Shown piece by piece: positions 44,894 to 54,304 of a DNA stretch of 64,000 nt. Source of the stretch: Bacillus spongiae (GTDB taxonomy: Bacteria > Bacillota > Bacilli > Bacillales > Bacillaceae_K); NCBI RefSeq assembly GCF_037120725.1, contig NZ_JBBAXC010000004.1:62001-126000 (forward strand). Direction: 5' to 3'. How positions within the stretch are numbered: the first letter of the stretch is position 1; the number at the start of each line of letters is the position of its first letter. A program made the translations under genes and the position numbers. The notes beneath the pieces are model-generated. The model saw only the letters and a program-made list of their open reading frames with translations. It was not told the origin of the DNA and ran no database searches.

Positions 44894-44956
44894 TTCATCC
44901 CCACCTCTATATTCTTCCGGATATTCACTTTAAAACTTGAACTGTCCTATAACAAC

Positions 44957-45388
44957 CTACCTATCCTTAATAAACACATCTTGAAACCGCTCTAATTGTC
45001 TGCCATCCGTTTTCTTAATGGCGTAACGAATGATGGGAGATAGGAGCTTCATGACTCCTTTTGCTGAACAGGTTGCCTGTAAAGTAACGGACGTCGCTCT
45101 ATTTTCTGCTTTAAAAGTATACGTATAGTCTGCGCGAAAATTCCCTTGAATTGTAGTTAACGTAAGGCGATAATGGTCTTGAAAATCGGTCACTTTTGTT
45201 ACTTGCTGTTTTCCTCTTGAATAGGAAGTAAACTCTGTCCCTTTTTGGATTGGGCCATCTGTTGTTTTTCGCAAAGAAGAAATGCCTGGCATCCACTTTG
45301 ACGCATTTTGTTCCAATTCAATAAAAGACGCCCATACATTATCGGGCACATCATGTATCATGACATTTTCGAAAAAAATATCTCTCAT
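44957..45388 (-). CDS. SRPBCC (START-like) protein
   Basis: A 143-residue protein with the SRPBCC hydrophobic-pocket fold: ENVMIHDVPDNVWASFIELEQNASKWMPGI at the start and a final helix ending QLERFQDVFIKD. Such proteins bind lipids or aromatic compounds. GAAAGGGG lies before the ATG. Being upstream of the MMPL exporter suggests that it could bind or alter the exported hydrophobic substrate, but this is inference. Confidence 0.83.
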   Translation of the reverse strand: MRDIFFENVMIHDVPDNVWASFIELEQNASKWMPGISSLRKTTDGPIQKGTEFTSYSRGKQQVTKVTDFQDHYRLTLTTIQGNFRADYTYTFKAENRATSVTLQATCSAKGVMKLLSPIIRYAIKKTDGRQLERFQDVFIKDR

Positions 45389-45813
45389 TTATACCCCTTC
45401 TTTCAGATCCTCGTTCCTTTAGTACAGTAGTCGGTTGTATACTTTTTTTCCGTCATAAATAAAGGAAAAGAATGCAGTGTTGAAGACCCTTTCCCTCTCC
45501 CTTATTAGGACAAGGGCTTGACTAAATTTATTTTTCCTGTTTCACCATATTACAGCTTAAACTTATGTATTGTAGAAATAAGAAGCATCCTTCAACCATT
45601 CTCGCTTATGTGACACATCCGTTTTTATCATTATACCCTTATTTTATTCCTTTTCGTTAACGTTCCATTCAATTTCTTCGGATTCATAAATATCTGTGTT
45701 GTTTTTGTACTTTTTCCCTATAAAAAATTAAATGAACTGTTACATGAACGGAATCAATCCGATTTAAAAAGGACTTACCCTTACAAATAGTTATCTCAGC
45801 TAGCCAATAATAT
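45389..45813. other. Intergenic, 425 nt, no gene seen
   Basis: AT-rich spacer between the SRPBCC promoter and the terminator of the ABC permease gene. No coding frame or repeat found. Confidence 0.4.
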
Positions 45814-45850
45814 AAAGAAAGGACAGTCATTAACGACTGTCCTTTCTTTT
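45814..45850 (-). terminator. Strong terminator after ABC permease gene
   Basis: Arms 45814-45828 and 45835-45849 (core GGACAGTC/GACTGTCC) form about 15 bp with a 6-nt loop, followed by CTTTAT on the minus strand. Confidence 0.88.
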
Positions 45851-45868
45851 ATTCATAACTTCTTACAT

Positions 45869-48800
45869 CTATTCATTGATTAATACAATGACCCGCTTAT
45901 CATGACCGGCATAATCTATAACTAAAAACAAATCGTTTTTGTCAACTGGAATCTCATAAGTATGAAGAGATGTCATACCCCCTGGGGCAATAATTTCATA
46001 ACCTGTCCAATTTTCTTTTTCTAACACGGTAAATTCCTTTGCTTTATATTCATTGCCTTCACTATCCATTATGACGAACCGTTGCGGAAGATACTTATAA
46101 TACTCCCCTTCATAATGCTCTTCAGCATTAAAGACGATTGGGAACGAAAGATATTCATACCCTTCCTTCGGAGCTACTAAATCTTTTGGCGCCTCTTGAG
46201 GAATTCCTACATGTAATTCTTCATAATTATATTTGCTGTTCGATTCTCCGAATGTTAATAGGTCAAACCCACTTTCCAAAATATAGTCAGGCAATAGATC
46301 AAAAATATCTTTATCCTCTTTATCTTCCTCGACCGTCTTATCCGCTGCTACTTCTTCAACCTCATACTGATTCAACCCTCCAGATGTACCAACAACGGTT
46401 TCTTCCTCATTCGTCTTATTAGAGGCTTTCTCGCCTTCTTCAGGAACGGCTTGAGCTAATAGCACAAAGATTCCTACTACCAAACTAGCAGCTAGCGCTC
46501 TATAAATCCATTTTTCTTTTTTACTCACAGTCTTCGAATAAGCGGAGCCTTTTAAGCCTTCATACGATTGCTGTCTTACTGCTTTTTCTGCCGGGAAAAG
46601 CGCCCCTACAATACCAGTAAGAACAGGAATGAACATTAGCGACAGTAGAAAAAATAGTTGTTCAGTTGGAAATGAACCATACATGAACCGAATGATGACC
46701 ATGGCGAATGACATTCCTACAACTCCTGCCATCAGTCCGATATAGCCACCTTCTAATAAAACGAGTATTCGAATGCTTCGATTTTGCCAACCGATTGCCT
46801 TCAATAAGGAGAGTTCATCTTGACGTTCAGAAATATTTTGCCAAATAATCTCTGTAGTCGTCAGAATGGCAATGGTCAACGCAACCACCAGCGCAATATA
46901 GTGCATTGGACCAACTTCCATCGCAACGTACTGTCCTAACCATGTAGCAAACATAACCCCTTTTAAATGGAAGGTAATAAACAAATAAAAAACAAGTAAA
47001 CTTGTCGGTAAGGAGATCGCGATGACCGATAATAAGCTTCGCTTCCATTTTGACAATACATAGGTCAAGCTTAAAGAAAATACTGAGCGAACTTTTACAA
47101 TCGATCTTGACACCTTACTATCTTCACCTACTCGCATTCCTTCATACGGAGTAATCCTCCTTACAAGAATCGCTGGCAATAATGTTCCCGCCCAGTAGAC
47201 GGACAATCCAAATACCCCAATTAATAAAACGCGAAGGAACGAAGTATTAATATCATTCGTAATATAAAAACCAGCTAGAATCGCCCAACTAATGATTGAT
47301 ACGAATATTCCAAGAATGGTAGATTCCATAAAGAGTAGTTTTGATAAATCTCCTCTTCTCCAGCCCATCGCAAGCAACACGGAGAATTCTTTCCGTCTCG
47401 CAAACATCATAATAAGATTAGAAGAAAATACATAAACGATGGCAACCGCTATCACTGTGCCAATTACACCTGAAAGTCCAAATTTTGCTTCTTTAAATAT
47501 GGAGATAGATGAACCGAGTTTCACCCACGGCTGTTCGATCCACCCAATCGCTGAAATCCCTTCAACCTCTGGGATATATGTGAGGGCAGGTTGTGGTGAA
47601 GACCCGAGGGTAATATCGGTTAATAGTCCCGTTTTTTGCCTAATTTCTTCCGCCGTCTTTTCAAGTATTTCTTGTGCGTTTTCAGTAAATTGATCGACTC
47701 CCATTACTTTAACTCGGATCGCCGAAATAGGCATATCTCCTACAATGCTCTCAGCCGCTTCTATAGTTGTAAGCATTAAAGGGGGTTTTGTGAGAAACCC
47801 TACTGGATTATTCATCGGCTTCATTTCAATAGGTGGATTAATTGGTGCATTTTGATCATCTAATACCCATGAGGCCTTAGATGGAAAATAGGTTTCCATC
47901 GGCAGCTCCGTTAATGGATCCTTGGCAACCTTTAGCTTTTGTGGATCAAATACTCCTAAATAATTTAGTCTGACTCGTTTCCAATCTTCAAACTTACCAC
48001 TTCCATACGGTACTATAGGACGGTACAAATTTTCAAATTTTATCAAACTATCCGCTGGTCGTTCATATGTTTGTAATTCATAAGCAAATGGCCAACGATC
48101 CGAAAATGGACTAGTTACGGGAAGAAAATTTACGGGTGAAGGTTTTAAGGCAATCCATTGCGATTTATTAATATTTGATAGAGACTCCTCGCCAAGAACC
48201 TCCTTCAATAATAATTCATACATTTCATCAGAAGTAAATGTATAAGTATCGCTTGAAACCATCTTTTGTTTCTTTAAAAACTCTTCTCCACCATTTTCTT
48301 TAACAAGCTCCATCGTTTCAGCTTGCTCAGAACCTTCAAATGGTAAATCCAGCCTTTCAATTTGAAAGGAAATTTCACTATCAATAAATTGCTTATTACT
48401 TATCACGACGGGTATAACCGTTTCAGTGAAATGATCTAATTCCCGTTCATCAACCTTGTCACCCTTTGAAAAATACCTACTAATATCCGTTGAAATAATA
48501 GCTTCATCAAGTCCAACAAGTTGAGCCTCTGCTTCAGGGTCAATTCCTGCTAACATGACATTGGTAGAATGAAACAAATCTCCTCCAAAACGACTAACAC
48601 CGTACTCTTTACCTAGCCCATCAGACCACCAATAGCCTTCAACAACATAGCTGGAACTATTAGCTTCTTCCACTAGTTCTTTACCAGTATTAGTCACTTC
48701 CTTAATGGTCAAACGGTAAACCCCAGGGTCTAAATTCACTTGATCAAAGACAATGCTTGGATTAATATTTCCAACCATTGCAATGGGGGCGGCTACGTCA

Positions 48801-49102
48801 ATGGACTCTAGCGATTTTATCGTTTCATAATCTTCTAAACTTATTCCTCCAGCGATGCCACTTAAATAATTGGGCTCCAATAAGTTTAATTCTTCCGTAA
48901 TACTTTTTGTCCCTTCAGGGCGAACGACAATATGATAGCTTGAATTCCACCTTTTCTGTAATTCATCGACAACCGTACCATTATTCGCCTGAGTGATTCC
49001 AACAAGGTAGCTTAGTCCTGTACTTATAATCAATGCGCCGATGATAACGAGAATAAATCTTTCTTTATTTCTCCACCAACTATTCCATAAAAAGCGAATC
49101 AT
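45869..49102 (-). CDS. Giant FtsX/MacB-type ABC permease
   Basis: A 1077-residue permease. N-terminal helix (about 15-32), a very large outer domain (to about 560), three FtsX core helices (GVIGTVIAVAIVYVFSS, FVSIISWAILAGFY), a short loop, then a second FtsX half (about 690-900) with helices near VAMEVGPMHYIALVV. A last helix (ALAASLVVGIFVLLAQA, about 900) is followed by an outer C-terminal domain of about 170 residues, starting with an acidic linker and ending in a beta-rich part, like DUF4352 domains. It overlaps the ATPase gene by 4 nt. Probably moves lipids, peptides or lipoproteins, or drives a cell-wall process. Confidence 0.85.
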   Translation of the reverse strand: MIRFLWNSWWRNKERFILVIIGALIISTGLSYLVGITQANNGTVVDELQKRWNSSYHIVVRPEGTKSITEELNLLEPNYLSGIAGGISLEDYETIKSLESIDVAAPIAMVGNINPSIVFDQVNLDPGVYRLTIKEVTNTGKELVEEANSSSYVVEGYWWSDGLGKEYGVSRFGGDLFHSTNVMLAGIDPEAEAQLVGLDEAIISTDISRYFSKGDKVDERELDHFTETVIPVVISNKQFIDSEISFQIERLDLPFEGSEQAETMELVKENGGEEFLKKQKMVSSDTYTFTSDEMYELLLKEVLGEESLSNINKSQWIALKPSPVNFLPVTSPFSDRWPFAYELQTYERPADSLIKFENLYRPIVPYGSGKFEDWKRVRLNYLGVFDPQKLKVAKDPLTELPMETYFPSKASWVLDDQNAPINPPIEMKPMNNPVGFLTKPPLMLTTIEAAESIVGDMPISAIRVKVMGVDQFTENAQEILEKTAEEIRQKTGLLTDITLGSSPQPALTYIPEVEGISAIGWIEQPWVKLGSSISIFKEAKFGLSGVIGTVIAVAIVYVFSSNLIMMFARRKEFSVLLAMGWRRGDLSKLLFMESTILGIFVSIISWAILAGFYITNDINTSFLRVLLIGVFGLSVYWAGTLLPAILVRRITPYEGMRVGEDSKVSRSIVKVRSVFSLSLTYVLSKWKRSLLSVIAISLPTSLLVFYLFITFHLKGVMFATWLGQYVAMEVGPMHYIALVVALTIAILTTTEIIWQNISERQDELSLLKAIGWQNRSIRILVLLEGGYIGLMAGVVGMSFAMVIIRFMYGSFPTEQLFFLLSLMFIPVLTGIVGALFPAEKAVRQQSYEGLKGSAYSKTVSKKEKWIYRALAASLVVGIFVLLAQAVPEEGEKASNKTNEEETVVGTSGGLNQYEVEEVAADKTVEEDKEDKDIFDLLPDYILESGFDLLTFGESNSKYNYEELHVGIPQEAPKDLVAPKEGYEYLSFPIVFNAEEHYEGEYYKYLPQRFVIMDSEGNEYKAKEFTVLEKENWTGYEIIAPGGMTSLHTYEIPVDKNDLFLVIDYAGHDKRVIVLINE

Positions 49103-49791
49103 ACAATTACTCCAGAAGTATCCGACTTCATTCTTCCATCCTTCATTTCTATGATTCTTCCTGCTTTTGCAGCAAGCGTCGGATCATGTGTGACAAACAA
49201 GACGCCACATCCGGTTTCACGGTTTAATTGGTGAAGCAATTGAAAAATTAATTCGCTCGTCTCAGAGTCAAGATTTCCCGTCGGTTCATCCGCTAACAGC
49301 CAACTTGGATTATTGATTAATGACCTAGCAATTGCAACCCTTTGCTGTTGACCACCAGAGAGTTGGGAAGGAAGGGAATGCAACTTATCCTCTAAACCTA
49401 CCTTTTCAAGCAATTGAACGGCTCGCTCCATTTTATTAAATGACACCTTACGAGTTAATAAGGGAGATAGTACATTTTCTAATGAAGTCAACGTTGGGAG
49501 CAAATGAAATTGTTGAAATATAAAACCGATATGTTCGAAACGAAAATCTGCTAATCGTTTGTGATTTAATTTAGCTAAACTTTCTCCCTCGTATAAAATA
49601 TCTCCTGAAGTAGGATTATCTAATGAACCTAATAGACTTAATAAGGTCGATTTCCCTGAACCAGACGCACCTACAATGGCAACAAATTCTCCTTCTTCTA
49701 ATTCGAGAGAAACATTTTCTAGTGCGTTCGTCTCTATTCCATCTCCCTTAAAAGTTTTATAGATATTTTCACATTGAAATTTATTTTTCAA
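49099..49791 (-). CDS. ABC transporter ATPase (MacB/LolD type)
   Basis: A 230-residue ATPase with Walker A GASGSGKST (about 37-45), Q-loop FIFQQFHLLPT, signature LSGGQQQR, Walker B LLADEPTGNLDSET and switch His VTHD. TTG start with GGAGGGG 6 nt upstream. The last ATGA overlaps the start of the giant permease gene, so subunits are coupled in translation. It should energise that permease, as MacB-type mechanotransmission systems do. Confidence 0.94.
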   Translation of the reverse strand: MKNKFQCENIYKTFKGDGIETNALENVSLELEEGEFVAIVGASGSGKSTLLSLLGSLDNPTSGDILYEGESLAKLNHKRLADFRFEHIGFIFQQFHLLPTLTSLENVLSPLLTRKVSFNKMERAVQLLEKVGLEDKLHSLPSQLSGGQQQRVAIARSLINNPSWLLADEPTGNLDSETSELIFQLLHQLNRETGCGVLFVTHDPTLAAKAGRIIEMKDGRMKSDTSGVIV

Positions 49792-49883
49792 AAAAACCCC
49801 TCCATTTCTATATATTACAAATATATCAGAATATTTACAAACGATAAACTATTCTATTATATGGAAATGATAGAAGGACAAAA

Positions 49884-49920
49884 ATAACCCCATCAGAATC
49901 TATAAAAATCTGATGAGGTT
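49884..49920 (-). terminator. Terminator after propeller gene 50060-51235
   Basis: CATCAGA/TCTGATG with flanking AACC/GGTT (one mismatch). On the minus strand it ends in TTATTTTTG. It closes the operon at 50-54 kb. Confidence 0.8.
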
Positions 49921-50059
49921 ACATTTTCGCTGTTTTTGTATATTAAAATACTTTGACAAAGGTGATAAAAGGTTAAATTTTTACCAACACAATCATGAAG
50001 ACGAAAGATATGAACTTTTCATTTACATTATTTGTTACTGTTCACATAAGAAGTACGAT

Positions 50060-51235
50060 TTATTCCTCTTTCTTGTCCTTCGTGATGCCTAAATCAGCTA
50101 GCTGTTGCCAATTTCCGCCCATATCCTTCGTTTGGAAAACATCTTTTTTGAACGTTGCAAAAGTCAGTTCATCTGCCTTTTGAGGGTTTACTGTAATATA
50201 GGCAATCGCATCCTCTTCTTTAAGTGAAGGAATCGAAATTTCTTTTTGTTCTTTAGTACTAATATCAAACTCCACTAACTGATTGCTCTCTTCATATATT
50301 CCCATAAATAGTTTTCCTGCTTGGTCAAACGCAGTGGATGTAACAGTAGCGTTTACGAGTGGTTCAAATTGATTTCCGAAGTCTTCGGAATAAAAAGCAC
50401 CTACTTCCGTTACGACCACTACTTTTTCTTCCTCCGTTGGATGAACTGCGATATCACGAATAGCGCCCTCAAGTCCATTCATTTCACTTTTTTCCCATGT
50501 ACTTGCTTCATCTATACTATAATATACACCAGCCTCATCCATTCTCGAGTTTGGCTCAGGATTCAATACATAGATAGCATGAGAATTGTATCCAACTGCC
50601 ATTTCATGAAAATCCATTTCACCACTTAAGTCTAGTGTTTTTAACGACTCTCCCATATCATCACTTTTTATGACACCGAATGGATTTCCCAAAGAGGAGC
50701 CAGGAGCAGGATGCCCACTACTATAGAAACCTTCATCTACCATTGAAAAACCCATAAAATCATGCTGCTCTTCTTTTGTATGAAGGTTGCTCCATGTATC
50801 TTCAGCATACAGATTTACCCCATCATGTGCAGCAATATAAAGATTATCTCCATCAGCTGAATAGCCTAATCCATGGATATGCTTCAATTCAAGGGATTCA
50901 TCGCTTTCTAACCTTGTCGTCGCCCATCCAATCGTTGCAGCAAGCATTACTGCCCCTGCAATCACACTGGTCATTAGTTGAATGCTCATTTTTTTACGTA
51001 ATAAATCTCGGTCATTCTTCTTCATATTTGTTGAAGTTGCCAACTTTTTTCTAGTCATATTCCATAAAATAAGACCAATTACTAACAGAACGAGTGATAG
51101 GATGGCCCCAACCCCTAAATAAGTGCTTATTCCGATTTCTGATTTATGTTCGTCCCCATTTCCATCAGCTAATACCGATAAAGACAAGATGTTCATTGCC
51201 AATAAAAATAGAATAATTCCTCTGATTTTTTTCAT
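50060..51235 (-). CDS. Membrane-anchored BNR-propeller protein (F510_1955 type)
   Basis: A 391-residue protein. Signal-like helix (1-22), a second helix (about 40-60), a third (about 82-105), then an outer propeller of about 280 residues. Blades show the BNR/sialidase turn: S-x-D-x-G-x-x-W forms such as KSDDMGESLK, SIDEASTWEKSE, SEDFGNQFEP and KDMGGNWQQL. NCBI names similar proteins F510_1955 family glycosylhydrolases. Catalytic residues are not evident, so binding rather than hydrolysis is possible. Overlaps the upstream small gene by 4 nt; last gene of a five-gene operon. Confidence 0.82.
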   Translation of the reverse strand: MKKIRGIILFLLAMNILSLSVLADGNGDEHKSEIGISTYLGVGAILSLVLLVIGLILWNMTRKKLATSTNMKKNDRDLLRKKMSIQLMTSVIAGAVMLAATIGWATTRLESDESLELKHIHGLGYSADGDNLYIAAHDGVNLYAEDTWSNLHTKEEQHDFMGFSMVDEGFYSSGHPAPGSSLGNPFGVIKSDDMGESLKTLDLSGEMDFHEMAVGYNSHAIYVLNPEPNSRMDEAGVYYSIDEASTWEKSEMNGLEGAIRDIAVHPTEEEKVVVVTEVGAFYSEDFGNQFEPLVNATVTSTAFDQAGKLFMGIYEESNQLVEFDISTKEQKEISIPSLKEEDAIAYITVNPQKADELTFATFKKDVFQTKDMGGNWQQLADLGITKDKKEE

Positions 51236-51438
51236 TTATTCCTTCTCCTCTTTCTTAAAAAATACATACCGGAAATGATTAGGACAGGAATCGCTAACCA
51301 CATGCATATAATAGAAAAATTACCCAAGAACATATGCAGACTATAATGCCCCATCATTGTCCCTGACATCGCTAAACAACATATTCCAACTAAAATAAAG
51401 ATGATCGCCACAATATAATCAAAATTTTTCACTTTCAT
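51232..51438 (-). CDS. Small two-helix membrane protein
   Basis: A 68-residue protein with two helices (YIVAIIFILVGICCLAMSG and ICMWLAIPVLIISGMYFL), Met/His/Cys-rich in between (GTMMGHYSLHMFLGN), and a basic tail RKRRRNK. The Met-His spacing resembles metal-handling membrane peptides. Translationally coupled to the propeller gene (4-nt overlap) and 9 nt after the histidine kinase stop. A role in copper or other metal stress fits the CcdA-like partner, but it is only inferred. Confidence 0.75.
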   Translation of the reverse strand: MKVKNFDYIVAIIFILVGICCLAMSGTMMGHYSLHMFLGNFSIICMWLAIPVLIISGMYFLRKRRRNK

Positions 51439-51447
51439 TACCTACCT

Positions 51448-52836
51448 TTATGCGATAGGAAAAGACACTGTAAAAGTGGTTCCTTTATTAACGTCACTAT
51501 TCACTGTAATGTTTCCGTGGTGTAATTCAACAAGGTTTTTCACGATCGCTAACCCAAGACCAGTTCCTCCTGAACCTCGCGACCGTGACTTATCGACTCG
51601 GTAAAATCGGTCAAATACATAGGGAATATCCTCTTGTGGTATTCCCACTCCCGAATCCATTACATGAACCGTTATGACTTCTTTTGTTGGAGCTAACACT
51701 ACTTCAATTAAACCCTTTTCAGTATACTGAATGGCATTCTCCATTAGATTGATAAAGACTTGTTCTAAGCGGTATCCGTCACCTAACATAAAACTGTTTT
51801 TTTCTGACTTTTGTAATCTAATGCTTATTCCTTTATCAATCGCTTTGAACTTCACTTTTTGAAACACATTCTCAAGCACTTCTTCAAGGTCCACCTCATG
51901 AAATTCTACTTGGAGCTTCCCTTCTTCTAATTTTGACAATTCGAATAGGTCACTGACAAGCCTAGAAAGCCTTTTCGATTCGTCTTCTATAATTCTTAAA
52001 TATTGCTCTTGTTCTTCTTTAGAGGAAACGAGGTCTTCTCTTAAAATTTTTGCATAACCCTCTAAGTAAGTAATTGGTGTTTTAAGTTCATGAGAAATAT
52101 TAGCGAAAAATTCTCTTCGGTTATCCCGAAATGATTTCACTTCAATCGCAAGCTCATTAATTGCCTTAGATAAAGAGCCTATTTCATCATTTGATTGAAT
52201 CATTAATTTCGTGTCAAAATCTCCTTTAGCAATACTTCTAGCTGCCTTTTCCATTTGTAGTAAGGGTTTCGATAGTCTTTTGGATACGATGATAATGATG
52301 CCGACAGATAAAAGGACGGCTCCGACACCTGCTAGAATAAGAGCCTCTTGTATTTGCTTGATGGAGGAATCCATTTGACTAAGGGATTCGATAACAAAGA
52401 TTGCCCCGATAAATTGCTGCTCATGAATAATTGGTTTCCCTATACTAAGAAACCTCTCATCATCAGAATGTCGAACCAGCTCTTCTTCAACAGGGAAGCC
52501 TTCTGTTAACAGCTTGTACTTTACTTGGTTAATCGTACTTCCAACTTGATAAATACTATTCCCTGAATTCGACATCACTTTTCCTTCATCATCGACGACG
52601 ACGATATCTTTATTCGTTAATTCTCCTAATGTTTCAAGCATTCCAATCACTTGTTGATCAAGCATCGTTGTCGTTTGTGCATATTTCGTAGACAAGGAAT
52701 CCAATTCTTCTTTTATTTGATTATAATAGAAATAAACAAACACTTTATTTGAAACAAACCCTAAAGGGAATAAGATAATCATGATAACGAGAAGAATCGT
52801 CAATCCTAGCTTTGGCACGACACTATTTATCTTCAT
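51448..52836 (-). CDS. Sensor histidine kinase
   Basis: A 462-residue membrane kinase. Two helices (about 5-28 and 162-182) border a 130-residue outer sensor (DIVVVDDEGKVMSNSGNS, PAS-like/dCache-like). Then HAMP (SKPLLQMEKAARSIAKGDF), HisKA with FANISHELKTPITYLEG (phosphorylated His), and HATPase_c with N box (LEQVFINLMENAIQYTE), G1 DSGVGIP and G2 RGSGGTGLGLAI. The ATG at 52836 overlaps the response regulator stop by 4 nt. The stimulus is unknown; co-encoded CcdA-like and propeller proteins suggest redox or metal stress. Confidence 0.93.
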   Translation of the reverse strand: MKINSVVPKLGLTILLVIMIILFPLGFVSNKVFVYFYYNQIKEELDSLSTKYAQTTTMLDQQVIGMLETLGELTNKDIVVVDDEGKVMSNSGNSIYQVGSTINQVKYKLLTEGFPVEEELVRHSDDERFLSIGKPIIHEQQFIGAIFVIESLSQMDSSIKQIQEALILAGVGAVLLSVGIIIIVSKRLSKPLLQMEKAARSIAKGDFDTKLMIQSNDEIGSLSKAINELAIEVKSFRDNRREFFANISHELKTPITYLEGYAKILREDLVSSKEEQEQYLRIIEDESKRLSRLVSDLFELSKLEEGKLQVEFHEVDLEEVLENVFQKVKFKAIDKGISIRLQKSEKNSFMLGDGYRLEQVFINLMENAIQYTEKGLIEVVLAPTKEVITVHVMDSGVGIPQEDIPYVFDRFYRVDKSRSRGSGGTGLGLAIVKNLVELHHGNITVNSDVNKGTTFTVSFPIA

Positions 52837-53540
52837 ATTGAATCTTTCACCCATTCAAATTGATACCCTACACCCCAAACCGTTTTGATGGGATTAAACG
52901 ATAGTTTCATTTTCTTACATTTGTCTCGAATGTTTTTTATATGAGTATCGACCGTTCGATAATCTAACACTTCATGAATCCCCCATATTTGATCAAGAAG
53001 CTGATCTCGTGTGAACACTTTATTTGGGTTAGAGAGTAAATAGAGTAATAAATCATATTCTTTAGGAGTAAGTGTCATATTCGATCCGTTCGCCTTGACA
53101 CTCCTTGATTCCATGTTAACTGTAAGGTCTTGATAAATAAGTTGATTCCCTATAGCAACTTCATTTTTTAAACGACCAGTTGTTGACCTTCGTATCAGGG
53201 CATTTACTCGTAAAAGGAGCTCTTCAACATCAAATGGCTTGACTAAATAATCATCTGCTCCTATGCCAAACCCTTGCGATTTATCAGCAATATCTCCCCG
53301 TGCCGTAATCATTATGATGGGAACATTACTTTCTTTTCTAATTCTTTCGCATACTTCCCATCCATCCATCTCTGCCATCATAATATCCAAAATGACTAAA
53401 TGAATGTTAGCAGTAAATTTGGCTAACGCCTCTACTCCATTCGATGCTTCGATAACGACATACTGCTTAGCAAGATGAATTTTAAGTAAATTCCTCATTT
53501 TCCATTCATCATCCACTAGTAAAATTGTTTTCTTACTCAT
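52833..53540 (-). CDS. OmpR-family response regulator
   Basis: A 235-residue regulator. Receiver: VDDEWKMR acidic pair, phospho-Asp in LVILDIMMAEMDGW (about residue 52), Thr in MITARGD, Lys in VKPFD. C-terminal winged helix: LTPKEYDLLLYLLSN and YRTVDTHIKNIRDKCK. The start at 53540 (MSKK) follows a ribosome site and a GTG two codons earlier. It lies 20 nt after the CcdA-like gene stop and overlaps the kinase gene. It should control this operon. Confidence 0.94.
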   Translation of the reverse strand: MSKKTILLVDDEWKMRNLLKIHLAKQYVVIEASNGVEALAKFTANIHLVILDIMMAEMDGWEVCERIRKESNVPIIMITARGDIADKSQGFGIGADDYLVKPFDVEELLLRVNALIRRSTTGRLKNEVAIGNQLIYQDLTVNMESRSVKANGSNMTLTPKEYDLLLYLLSNPNKVFTRDQLLDQIWGIHEVLDYRTVDTHIKNIRDKCKKMKLSFNPIKTVWGVGYQFEWVKDSI

Positions 53541-53560
53541 ATTCACCAGCCTTTAAAAAA

Positions 53561-54295
53561 TCAAATTGACCAATAAGTGATAGTATCTAGTATCCCCAAG
53601 ACTATCATAAAAACACCAGCCGTGTTTTGAACAAACTTTCCTAACTTCCTCCCCTTTTTCATTAGCGTCCCACTAAACCCTAAGTACCAAATAATTCCTA
53701 AAATGATGATCAAAGGGAGAGCGGTTCCAATGGCAAAAAGGGTTGGCATGATGAACCCCATTGGGCTCGAAAACACTACTGGCATTAACGTAACAAAGAA
53801 TAAAACAAACATTGTCGGACAAAAAGCGAGTGAAAAACTCATTCCTAATAAAAAGGAGCCAATCGCACTTTCTCCTTTTAGATTCTTTGGTAATGAAAAA
53901 AGTTTTAACGTTCCTGAAAAGCGAATGAAGCCTATCATAAACAATCCAACGACAACTAAGACTGGCCCCATCATTTTTCTTAGCCAAGGAAAATAAAGCG
54001 TTAATTCTTGTTGAATCTCTTTTCCAAACAACCACACTAAGAAACCTAATAAAGAAAAGGCTAGCATTTTTCCGAAAATAAAGCTTAACGCATTTCTCCA
54101 ACTCATCTTTCGTTGAATGGATTGATTCCCGTAAAGCATAATGGCACTAATGTTCCCGGTAAACTGACAAGGAGCTAGCGCCCCTACAATACCTAAAACA
54201 AACGCATAAACGAGCGGAAGTGACTCCAATCCATATAATAGATTAATAAAGGGATCCATTAACCAAGTACTAATTTGACTAAACACACTATACAT
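53561..54295 (-). CDS. CcdA/DsbD-like membrane thiol transporter
   Basis: A 244-residue protein with about six helices. It has the two Cys-Pro sites typical of CcdA/DsbD: GALAPCQFTGN (first helix) and LAFCPTMFVLF (fourth helix). NCBI often labels such Bacillus proteins UreH-domain or sulfite-exporter-like. It could carry reducing power across the membrane or move a metal or sulfur species. The start is ATG 54295 with AGGTG 6 nt upstream; an ATG at 54301 is also possible. It heads the five-gene operon. Confidence 0.85.
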   Translation of the reverse strand: MYSVFSQISTWLMDPFINLLYGLESLPLVYAFVLGIVGALAPCQFTGNISAIMLYGNQSIQRKMSWRNALSFIFGKMLAFSLLGFLVWLFGKEIQQELTLYFPWLRKMMGPVLVVVGLFMIGFIRFSGTLKLFSLPKNLKGESAIGSFLLGMSFSLAFCPTMFVLFFVTLMPVVFSSPMGFIMPTLFAIGTALPLIIILGIIWYLGFSGTLMKKGRKLGKFVQNTAGVFMIVLGILDTITYWSI

Positions 54296-54304
54296 ATTCA
54301 TCAC

